DNA from: Acheta domesticus
Lineage: Eukaryota > Arthropoda > Insecta > Orthoptera > Gryllidae
Direction: 5' to 3'
Length of the DNA: 64,000 nucleotides
Assembly: GCA_031308135.1 (NCBI GenBank)
Contig: JAHLJT010003656.1
Location: forward strand, 71,380,984 to 71,444,983
Position numbers and translations under genes: made by a program. The notes below the pieces were generated by a model. It had not been told where the DNA came from and made no database searches. It saw only the letters and a list, made by a program, of their open reading frames with translations. Numbering within the stretch: position 1 is the first letter of the stretch; each line of letters begins with the position of its first letter. Positions 11,540 through 20,894 of this stretch are shown in pieces.

Positions 11540-11765
11540 CTCTGAAGGCGCCTCCTTACATTCGGTCGTGTAGAAAACTTCTGTTCGACCAATTCCGAGC
11601 AGCTGATGTGTTTGCCAAATGTTCGCTTCCTTTGATGTGTCCAAAACACCAACACACGGTGGGTCGGACGAGCACCGAATATTCGTCGCTTGGTAATTGG
11701 TATGCAACTCATTTTCACTATTAGCGATTCGGCGAGCAGTCGCTTGCTATTCCCTTACACGAAAT
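11540..11765 (-). mobile_element. Decayed copy of the 32.5-kb inverted-repeat MITE (family G)
   Basis: The block ATGTTCGCTTCCTTTGATGTGTCC and the later GATTCGGCGAGCAGTCGCTTGC align with the reverse complement of the complete element at 32525-32768. The terminal GGTGGCTCC motif is degraded here (GGCGCCTCCTTACATTCG). Open frames on both strands are by-products of the inverted-repeat structure. Confidence 0.6.
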
Positions 11766-12514
11766 GTGAGGAGCCATTTGAAAATAATACTTGATGATGA
11801 GTCTCTCTTCTTACCCTTTTTGGCTTTCTTCACGTGACCAATAGATACGGTCTAGTTTATATAACTATATCTGAAAGAAATATTACACAGTCTATTTCCT
11901 AATTCTGAATTGTCTCGTCTTTTTAAGAAACTATATTATTTTCACTTCTATGAATTATTTTTTCATTTTTAATCTTTAGCTCTGCAAATATAGAAATTGT
12001 TTCGAAATTTTATATAAGTTTAGCGGATTTACTTATCTAAAATTATTAGACGCGAGCCCCGTGAACCATTAACATAGAAGCACTTTAAAGTCTTATTAAT
12101 TAATCAATTAATCCAGATGTTTTAAAAGGTTTTGAGAAACATGTATGAATAGGGGCCGTCGTTCTAAACTCGTGAGCAGTTAACCTCCACGCATTTTGCC
12201 CTGAGGAAGACCGTAGCATGTCGTCCGAAAAATTGGCAACTGTGCCTAGGAAGCGGTGTCTCTCGAACACCCTTAGATCTGGTCCACAGGCGCAAGCCCT
12301 TTACCAACTCCTTGGGTCGGTTAACAGTAATTTTACACTGAAAATGACTAACTCTACACTGAAAATACTCAAAAGAAAATTCTAGGCTAAATAACTAAAT
12401 AAACATTTTTGCGAACTACTGCAGTATAACTATCCTCTCAACTCCATACTTCCATTTATTGTGTTACATATTACAAAACCATCTACATATTCTATTTACA
12501 ATTGAAGAAATATC

Positions 12515-12790
12515 TCTCGGGCAGCCAAGTAAATGCTGACTCCGGCAGCAGAAGCTTATAGTTTCATAAGACACTAAGAAAACCCGGCAGACGTTGTTCT
12601 GCCCTTCATCTCCCTCTTTCCCCTCCCATCACCCTCTCAGTCTTTCCCTCCTCCCCTCCCTCTCTGTCCTTCTCATTCACATTTAATTGCAAATTCTGCA
12701 CATCACTGAGCAGGTGAGTTAACACCGGGAAGCGCCGGACCAGCAAAAATGTAATAGAATGTTCAAAAAGGTGTCATCCTGTAGATTATG
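12515..12790 (+). repeat. Dispersed repeat D, copy 1
   Basis: It matches 49060-49350. Shared blocks are CTAAGAAAAC, GCAGACGTTGTTCTGCCC, CTTCATCTCCCTCTTTCC, a C/T-rich stretch, TTCACATTTAATTGCA, ATTCTGCACATC and GAGCAGGTGAG, followed by GGACCAGCAAAAATG. No open frame is conserved between copies. Confidence 0.7.
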
Positions 12791-13059
12791 GTATGCGAAA
12801 CGTTTCGGACTCAACATTTTAATTTTTAAGGTCCTAGAACGCATCGTTTAGGAGTTACTTAACGATATAGATACAAAATTTTACCGAATGTGTTGCGGGT
12901 TGCGTTTGACATAAATATTTAGTTTTGTTCTACAGCAATATGTAGTGGAGTTACAACAGATTTAACAGCACATAAACATTCTCGGCGAAAAAACCCGTTG
13001 AAGTGGTAAATTTCATGGAGATTGGTCTCACGGTGTCTGCGTTTAGCTCATAAGAGGAA

Positions 13060-13345
13060 AACTCCCCCGCGTTGGCGCCACTCCACTGCAGCAGCGCCGC
13101 TTTACCGCAAGCGGAGCGGTCGGTGGGCGCGGCGGAATTCGCGTGCGGGGCTGCAGCTTCGGCTGCGCCAATTGGCGATGCAGCTGAGCGGGCGGAGGGG
13201 GGGCGGGCACAGCGCGGGCGAGTTGGCGCTTCGTGAGGCACGCGACGCCCCGCCACGCTGCTCCACGCCGCGCCACGCCGCCCGTTCCTGGCGCCGCGCC
13301 GTCGCCAACGCGCGCGTTCCCTCCTCCCCCCCACATGGTTCGATA
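13060..13345. other. GC-rich island beside a family-B SINE
   Basis: Strongly GC- and CpG-rich sequence between AT-rich flanks, with the short tandem motif CGCCACG repeated at 13245-13285. All open frames are Arg/Ala/Pro-rich composition artefacts. It lies directly upstream of the SINE at 13420, as GC-rich tracts do at several other family-B copies. Confidence 0.45.
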
Positions 13346-13419
13346 CGAGGACGGTCAGAGTAGAGCCGTGTTTTGCCGAACTCGCGTTGGGGTGAACACA
13401 GCTGTTCACGAACAAATGC

Positions 13420-13960
13420 TTATGCATGGCTCATGACATCAATTGATGACACTGTAGGGACTCTGACCGGCAGATCATAGGGTTTGAGTCCCTGTGACAG
13501 GTTTTTCGACACTAGCTACTTAGCTAGGTCGAATTCCCCGCTGTCTGCAGGAAAATTCTAGCGGCCGGCTGCTCTGATCGACAGTTTTCCGTGGTTTCTC
13601 CGATGAACACCAGGCGAATGTTTGGGATGTATCCTAACAAACGGGTCACGAACCCCGCATGATCGTTCGTTCCTCTTCCTTGTTCCCATCCCTACCTCAT
13701 ACTTACACACATTATACATTACCGTTCACTACACCACCAATCATGTCGGGAGCTTAGATAATTGTCGCGACTGGGGCAGTGCCCCGCTGTTGGGAGGTAC
13801 GTGGTTGGGAAAAAACCGCAAGTCAACGAGTGGGCCGCCGTCTGACCTCGCCGTCAAGAGACGGTAGATCACCACTACCTCCCGATAAAAACATACACTA
13901 CACTTACAGATCTAACGTTCTTAATAGTTGGCGCCCCCAGCAACACTAATCAGTCAATCC
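13420..13960 (+). mobile_element. Family-B SINE, full-length copy
   Basis: It begins GGCTCATGACATCAATTGATG, followed by a tRNA-like box B (GGTTTGAGTCCC). It then runs through TAGCTAGGTCGAATTC, GCGGCCGGCTGCTCTGATCG, TTTTCCGTGGTTTCTCCGAT, AACAAACGGGTCACGAACC, a C/A-rich tract, GGGGCAGTGCCCCGCTGTTG and GGAGGTACGTGGTTGGG. The 3' end is AACACTAATCAGTCAATC, shared with copies ending near 36690, 41520 and 55192. The tRNA origin of the head is inferred from box-B-like sequence. Confidence 0.85.
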
Positions 13961-15232
13961 ATCCAAAACTAGCGGACATTTCAAACTCTCAGTAGAGCGA
14001 AAGCATGTTCGGAATGCGTTCGAGCGTCCTGACGAATTCAGCCAAATTTCCGAGTCAGCAGAACAGCATGACATGCATTTGAATTATTCGGCCAAACTGA
14101 GAAAATCAATATGGATTTAGAGAAACGTTTTTTGTTAATTTACCAATCAAAACTTTGTGAAAAATCTTCTATTAAATTCTCTGAAATTACTGCGTAATAT
14201 TTCACAAGAAGTGGACGAATGGGTTGCTAATAATTGCTGCTATATATGAACCCAACATCACCATCGCATGGATACGAAGTTTATTTTATTAACGCATTCC
14301 TCATGTTATAACTAACATAGCTCCCAGCCCATTGGTTTTTCGCATCTACTATATGTTACGTATACAACGATTCAAAGACGAACATCTGCCCCAGTCGAAA
14401 GCAGTGTGTCTACTACCGATCGGCACAACCAGTAGGTCCAGCACCGAACGTTTCTTTGAAGGAACTCGGTTCCACTCTGGCCGCTCCCTAAGAGCCACTT
14501 CGCGAGGCTCCATTGCCCACATTGACCTAGCGAGTGGAAAAGCCGCTTCGCTACATCGGTGGCCCCAAGACGGCTTTCGCGGAACACCTCGAGAATACCG
14601 TAGACACCGTGTAAGAGAACCGTGAAAATACGAATAAATTTAAAACGAATTTGTAGGTGTTTTTTTGAATCACGAGAATGATGCCTGTCTCAGAGCAATT
14701 TTTGCAGTACATTATAACATCGCAAAAAATGCAATCTATGGAAGATGAAAAAACTGTTCAGTTACTGTTCAATTACTAATTTTGACCCATAACATGTGCT
14801 TCGGAAGTGAAGCTTGTGGTGACGAAGTGAAGATATTACGTCCCTTTACTTCTACAAAGTATTCTTCAAAATATCGAATCGTATTTTTGTAAGCCCATTG
14901 CGCCCGAGCACGTGCCATTGCACGTGCCGCTTGTGACGCGTAGGCCCTTGACGGCGCTTGATCCCTTTGACAGGGAAGGAGGTATAGCCAGGTTGCGTCC
15001 CACCTTGTTCCCTCGTTCGTTGTGACCCTCAAGCCAATTATGGAGCTTTATGTATTTGTATTTTATTTCTTCCTGGGGATTTTTTTAGCTTCGAGGCGAT
15101 GTCTATTCGACTATCCGCGCCGGGTACCCACTACGTCCCTCATGGGGACGCTTATTAAACTTTCTACACTAGATAATTTGCGGGCTCCTCTGTCTGGGGT
15201 CGCCAGACTCAAATGCATTCCGCAACGGTTTC

Positions 15233-15926
15233 AGGTCTTTAGGTCCACGGACAAAAGGTCTAACACTCGTTAGGTCTAATGAATTGATCGTCTATTGACA
15301 ACCAGGTCTAATGCGACATAAGGTCTACGCGACAGAGGGTTTCCTTCCAAAAGAGGTCTACAATTAGAAAGTTCAACTAATAAGAACTAATAGGCATAGA
15401 CACCGAAGGTCTAATAGATATACAAAGATGTAACAGCAAAGTTTCTCTTTCTTCATTTTTAAACGCCTGAAAACCAAAAGTCTATATTTTAGCAATGTCA
15501 ATTAAATTTTCAAAATTTCGAGTGGTAGCAAATTACCAGAATTATAAAGATCATGATGATATCGACTTATTTCTTTGGTCTTTGAGTTATAGACTTAATA
15601 TTTTAACACCTGTATCATTTTATGTACATTACGTACTTCCTGAATGAAAATGTCATTCCTATTGTGATTTAATTTCAGATGATAACATACTGACCTAAAG
15701 ATATGTGAACCACATTATGTTATGTGTTTCTGTTGAAGCATAATAGCTTAGACATTCATGTCCGATAGATCAAAGTTTATTAGATATTTTTTAACAATTA
15801 CACCAAATATTATTATACATTTTTTAAAATTAGACCAAATTTTCATTAGGCGTGTTTTCATGGACCTGCTGACATCAGACTTTACAAATTAGACGTTCTA
15901 TCATTAGACCTTATATCTTTAGACCT
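15233..15926. repeat. Region with clustered AGGTCT motifs at one end and inverted AGACCT at the other
   Basis: AGGTCT occurs seven times between 15233 and 15412 (15233, 15256, 15272, 15304, 15321, 15354, 15407), usually followed by A or TAA. On the other side AGACCT occurs at 15906 and 15921, with related TTAGACC and TTAGACG forms at 15830 and 15889. Spacing is irregular (16 to 53 bp). It may be a subterminal-repeat DNA transposon; no transposase frame is present. Confidence 0.5.
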
Positions 15927-15954
15927 AACAACCCCTAACCTCCGCGACAACACA

Positions 15955-16078
15955 CATACATGAAAGACAAGAGATAAACAACCATGCTCCCGGCGGGACT
16001 GGAACCTGCGACCCTTCAGATCGACGCACTGAGTCGGCACACACTCTAGCCACCTCGGCCATCCAGGTCAGCAGCTTT
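15955..16078 (-). mobile_element. tRNA-like SINE head (family-A relative), minus strand
   Basis: On the minus strand the order is CTGGATGGCCGAGGTGGCTA (box A-like), then GGTTCCAGTCCCG (box B-like), then GCATGGTTGTTTATCTC. The spacing and head resemble family A, but the body and tail are lost. Confidence 0.6.
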
Positions 16079-16305
16079 ATATATTTATATATAAGACGTA
16101 AAGAGATTTAATATTCGACACCTCACAACCACAAACTTCAATTCTAAAGCAGTAGGGTGTCGAAATTGAAAAAAAAACTTTTTTTACGTTCGATTGTTTG
16201 CATGTGTACCGAATATATATGATGGTGATATATGATGTACCGATTATATATGATGGAGCGGAGTCTTTGACACTGCTAGGTTTTTCCTCTAGGGTTATTA
16301 ACTCT

Positions 16306-16440
16306 AGAGCCACACGTATATATTCACCAACACAAACTCACGCAAACGTACATGCTGAACGTGAGGCTCGAACCTGCAAATCTTCGAGACTAGGTAATTG
16401 GGCATTCCCACCTTAACAACCTCCTCTATCCGGGTCGACC
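16306..16440 (-). mobile_element. tRNA-like SINE head (second copy), minus strand
   Basis: The minus strand reads CGGTCGACCCGGATAGAGGAGG, then GCAGGTTCGAGCCTCACG (box B), then a GTTTGCGTGAGTTTGTG tail. It lies 230 bp from the copy at 15955 and in the same orientation. No recognisable acceptor stem, so it is not a functional tRNA gene. Confidence 0.55.
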
Positions 16441-17689
16441 GAAGCGTATTTTAAAATTATTTATTTTTATATAGCCCTGTTACAAGGCTTAATGATAGCA
16501 AAGTTATTCGTGTCTGTGGGAATCCTCAAACTACTCGTGGCCTGAGAAGAGCTAAACGTATTTTCATAACCAAATTACTAGACAACAGAATGGATTTCCT
16601 TGGCTGTCAAATAACACGTACAGGTAAAGACACTTCAGACCAGGAAGTCCGAAAGGGAGCGAAAGCTAGAAGTGAATGCCATATTAAGAACTTGTAAACA
16701 TCAACAACATTGTATTAAAAAATTAAACAACACAAGACTGACCTTTTGCATAGCAATTTCCCTTTCGAGTTTTCATTAATAAATGCACCTTCTCTTGGGT
16801 CCTGTTCTTTTGTGCAAAGAATGCAGAACGCGAGCGTTTCCACACTTACTCATTCTCTTCACGCACAAAAGAGCGTGCTCTCCAGCAGCTGGCAAACTAA
16901 CGGGTTCTCAGGACTCACCATGCACATAAGCAGAAATTTATGAGCCCACATCGTTTATAACTCGACAGTGATATTTTTATCACAAATTAATATAAGCTTA
17001 TGAAAAATGTAAGGAAGTGCAATGTTTTCTCTTTTTTACTTCAATTAAAGATCATAGATTCCTTTTGAAAAGGAATTCCTTCCAAAATACGTGCAGAAGC
17101 GGCATCACGCAGAAAACAGAAACGCTCCTAATCCATGTCAACGTTAACTTTGGTATTACATGTAGTCTACTTCAGAATAAACACACTGCTTGCTTTTTAG
17201 AATGTTTCTGCTTGGTTAAACAAGAGTATCAAAAAATTTCTGATTACATAAGCGATAAACTGATAAGGAGGATGATTATTTCCGTTATTAATCCAATAAC
17301 ACAAATTTTTGCTGAATTTTTTTTCTTTGATCGTTAAAGTGATTCTCACTTCAGTCTCCCAAATGTTTAATTAATGAAAAATATTGTTATGAAAAACTAA
17401 AATTATTTAAAAATTTGAAGGTACTATTACATTTTGTTCAAGTTAAAAAAATCGTTCATAAATTAATTTTCATTTTTGTAAGTATAATTTCTCAATTACT
17501 TCGTCACTACGCACTGTGTAACTACTTGATGAAAAATTACTCATATTTCACCAGAGAAACAAGATACTTGTGGGTGTCATGTAGTCATGCTTAAGCAAAC
17601 TCCAATCGTCTGTGACCCAGAAGACGTCGACCGCGCAAAGTAGACTGAAGAAAAAACGCAAACGTTGCGAGCGTCCATAACCCGTCGAA
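16441..17689. other. AT-rich intronic DNA, nothing recognised
   Basis: The only longish frame (17017-17337 plus) lacks any domain, is AT-rich, and has no splice context. No repeats with clear ends were seen. Confidence 0.35.
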
Positions 17690-17935
17690 CAAACAGTGTA
17701 GAGTGTCACCAACCGGAACGGGCGGTGGAATCTGCAGGCGGTGCCGCGTGGCGCGCCGCAGACGCTGGCGTGTGCTCTCGCGGGCTCCTCCCCCGCGCCG
17801 CGGAGCGGAGCACGCGGTGAAAGTTGCGCAATGGGCCTCGGACCGGTTCCCTTTCGCCGGGGGCCGCTATGTGGACCACCGGGCCACCGCCGCGCCGCCG
17901 CACTCCACGGCCCCGCCGCTGCCGCTACGGACTCA
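17690..17935. other. GC-rich island preceding the polypyrimidine tract
   Basis: CpG-rich sequence with many GCGCGCCGC-type strings. It is open in several frames on both strands, with no consistent codon signal. It could be a CpG island, but no transcript start can be argued from sequence alone. Confidence 0.4.
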
Positions 17936-18660
17936 TCCTTATTCCTCTTCCTTCTCATTCTTCTCTTTCTGCTCCTATATCTTCTCTTCGTACGCCTTAT
18001 TTTCCTTCTCTTCCTTTTCATTCTCTTCCTTTTCCTTCTCTTCCTTCCCTTAACTTCCTTCTCTTTAACTTCCTTCTCTTTAACTTCCTTCTCTTTAACT
18101 TCCTTCTCTTTAACTTCCTTCTCCTTAACTTCCTTCTCCTTAACTTCCTTGACCTTAATTTTCTTGTCCTTAACTTCCTTGTCCTTAACTTCCTTGTCCT
18201 TAACTTCCTTGTCCTTAACTTCCTTGTCCTTAACTTCCTTGTCCTTAACTTCCTTGTCCTTAACTTCCTTGCCCTTAACTTCCTTCTTCTTATCTTCTTT
18301 CGCCCTCTCTTCCTTTTCCTTCTCTTCCTTTTCCTTATCTTCTTTTTCCTTATCGTCCTTTTCCTAATCTTCCTTTTCCTTATCTTCCTTCTCCTAATCT
18401 TCCTTCGCCTTTTCTTCCTTTTTCTACTCTTCCGTTTTCTTCTCTTCCTTTTTCTTCTTCTCTTCATTCTCCTTATCTCTCTTCTCCTTATCTTCCTTCT
18501 GCTTATCTTCCTTCTCTTTCTTCTCCTTATCTTCCTTCTCTTCTCCTTTTTTCTTCTTTTTTCCTCTTCCTCCGCCCCTTTCTCATTCTCTTTCTTTCTC
18601 CTCCTTCTCCACGTCCATCATCGCCTTCTTCCTTTCCCGTTTTTCCTCCTTTTCCTTCGG
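17930..18660 (+). repeat. 730-bp polypyrimidine tract containing a 15-bp minisatellite
   Basis: The plus strand is almost purely C/T from 17930 to 18660. Between about 18049 and 18285 the unit AACTTCCTT(C/G)TC(C/T)TT repeats with a 15-bp period, first in a CTCTTT form, then a GTCCTT form. It creates frames of 150-300 residues on both strands (Leu/Phe-rich or Lys/Arg-rich), which are repeat artefacts. Such tracts can form triplex DNA, and this one lies in intron 2. Confidence 0.9.
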
Positions 18661-19169
18661 CGTCACCACCGACAGTCACATTTGCTTCACAGTGGTTTAG
18701 AAACGAAAAGCGGAATTCATTCGATAACTTGAAATATTTCAGGGTGAAACTACAGGGATCCTGGAAGTCGACCAAATACATGTATTATATTGATATGAAT
18801 TAATCATTAAGATGTAAAGTTAAATATTGCCAGATCTCTCATATGTTTTAAGAATGGTTTTTAGGAAGAGCCTACAGAAACAAAACCGTCACGGGAAAAG
18901 TTATTAAACACATATATTTATACTAAAAAGAGTCTTGGATATCCATTATCTTGCTACATTTTATTTCATTACCTTCCTAATATCATATCCACAATTTCTA
19001 GCTCTAAAATTAAGAAAAATATTGTATTTTCCTACTAAATATCACAGTTGCTTCGAATTTCATGAATTGTATTTTAATGTACGCTTAACCTGTTCAGACC
19101 TAATTGTTGATATGCATTGCAGGCCAATATAAATATTTCCCATCCATCGAATCTTATTAAAATAACCTG

Positions 19170-19350
19170 TTATTTGAATGGCCGCCGCCGTGCGGCGCCG
19201 CCTTTGCTGCGAGAGCCGCTTCTAGCAAACGACGGCGCGGCCGACGCGTCGCGACGCCTTCTCGCGAATCCGCTTGCGCTTGAAGCCGCCGCGCTTCCTG
19301 TTCCGGATGGACGCCTCTCCTTTAAGGCGCCTCGCACAATATGGGGATGT
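19170..19350. other. GC-rich block in intron 2, possible exon fragment or CpG patch
   Basis: An isolated GC-rich segment inside AT-rich intron. On the minus strand one frame gives a basic peptide (ASIRNRKRGGFKRKRIREKAS) before a stop. No matching splice borders are clear, and low-complexity GC sequence can give such peptides by chance, so no gene is called. Confidence 0.3.
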
Positions 19351-20333
19351 GGCGTTCGCGGTTACTAGGAACTGGCGTGTGGCGGTGTGTGTACACACGC
19401 GTGCACGTATGTGTATGCATGTTTATGTGTGCGTGTGCACGTCCGTGTGCGTGAAGTTCTTGATTATCAACTTCACTCGCAGACTTCTGATGCGTTCTGA
19501 TGTGTTCGTCTAACAAACGAGAGCTGGCTCGTCCAATTATCCTCCTTAAAATTAGGTCTGGAGAAAAAGTTTAGTAGATTTACTACTAATATAGTGCGAG
19601 TATGTTACGTATAAAATATAATGTTTATTTTTGATCTCGTAAATTTAGAGTAACTTTAAATTCCATATTCGTATTTACAAAATGTCTGGAAATTTAAAAA
19701 CAAAGAAATAAGTTCATCGTGCACCTCAATATCCGTATGCTTTAATATTTCCTTTTGTGTTTGGGAATTTTTCCAATCTTTTTGCTATAATTACGTGTTA
19801 TTAGCTCCTACTATTTTATTCGACTGACACTCCCATACAGAAATATCATTATCAAAGCAAATGTACAGCAACTTAGACTGTGAACGGAGGACTGTTATGT
19901 GTCATATTTTATTGTTTGTTATAATATATCTTTGGAGGAAGGATGCTACTTGGAATATTTTGACAAATGTTCTCTTAAAATTATCCACTTGAATCTAAAT
20001 CTCCCGTGTTTTCGCTCGCTATTGCTATGCAGTATCTCTCTCACAGAGGCAAATCCAGCCGATCATTTTGGGAGGATCCATCGTAAATTTGTGTAAAATA
20101 ATAAACATATTGTTTTATTATATTGCATATTATTTATATATTGTAGATATGATGCTATACGTTATTGTTGTTTAAATAATTACATAATGCGAACATAACA
20201 ATTTCAATCAGTTTTGCCAAATAAAGGAAGGCAAACGAAAACTCTAGGCCTTTTGAGAGGGGGCAATGGCCCCCATGCCCCCCCCCCGTGGATCCTCCAG
20301 TGCTTTCTCATCACAAATCGCCTTCCCCAACAG

Positions 20334-20615
20334 GTACCAAGCGCAGAATAAAGTGAGCCAACAAGCGCCGCTGGACAACTTCTACATGCGCAACAAGCAG
20401 CAGGACTTCAAGGTGTTCCACCAGATCCCGGCGTCGTCGCTGCTGCTGACGCACTACGACCCCTTCTACAGCCCGCTGCTGTCGCGCCTCGACAGCGTCT
20501 TCACGCAGCTGGGCTACACGTCGGAGGCGTGCCGCGAGCGCCTCGTCTGCGCCATGTACAACAACCCCGCCCGCTTCGCGCCCTACTCCAACCTCGTCTC
20601 CGCGCAGCTCAGCAG
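20334..20615 (+). CDS. Internal exon encoding a conserved-looking module with a C-x5-C pair (exon c)
   Basis: The acceptor CCTTCCCCAACAG leads into a first base that completes the split Arg codon from exon b (phase 2 match). 93 codons follow, then AG before the donor GTGAGTCGG at 20616, so the exon also leaves phase 2. The peptide starts YQAQNKVSQQAPLDNFYMRN. It then has a segment with LLLTHYDPFYSPLLSRLDSV and ends with EACRERLVCAMYNNPARFAP and YSNLVSAQLS. The C-x5-C pair, followed by a Pro/Tyr-rich segment, looks like a small conserved module of an insect protein, but I do not recognise a named family. At least one further exon must follow because no stop is reached. None was found in the remaining 43 kb, though short exons could be missed. 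Confidence 0.87.
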
Positions 20616-20703
20616 GTGAGTCGGCCCGTCACAGGCTTCCTAGAAGCACTTTCGGCAAATAGGGAAACAAGAGAAACTTAAAGACTGTAATTAAGAAAAT
20701 TTG

Positions 20704-20894
20704 CATGTTTTGCATTTACGCATTTTACTCATTTGGAAAATGTTACATGCTTACTATTCAGAGATTCACTTGTTTTGTTAATTTGCAAATTTTATTACTC
20801 ATGTTTTGCATTTATGCATTTTGCTAATTTGCGAAATGTTATTTTTTACTATTGACAGATCCACCTATTTTGCTAATTTGTGAATTTTATTACT
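20704..20894. repeat. Two-copy ~96-bp tandem repeat
   Basis: The segment from CATGTTTTGCATTTACGCAT at 20704 is repeated from CATGTTTTGCATTTATGCAT at 20800. Both copies carry TTTTACTATT(C/G)A(C/G)AGAT and end TTTTATTACT. It lies about 90 bp after exon c. No function evident. Confidence 0.75.

Larger units (their letters stand above)
7019..20333 (+). other. Intron 2 of the plus-strand gene (13.3 kb)
   Basis: A phase-2 intron from GTGAGTGAGG to CCTTCCCCAACAG. It holds family-A and family-B SINEs, a polypyrimidine minisatellite, GC-rich islands and MITE fragments, each listed separately. The remaining unique-looking AT-rich sequence (about 7890-10800, 11765-12515, 14000-15230, 16440-17690 and 18660-20330) shows nothing I can identify as a gene. 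Confidence 0.75.

Noticed and set aside
17741..18732. Open frames of 149-302 residues (Leu/Phe-rich plus strand, Lys/Arg-rich minus strand)
   Set aside because: They lie over the 15-bp polypyrimidine minisatellite; unit length is a multiple of three and has no stops, so frames are inevitable.
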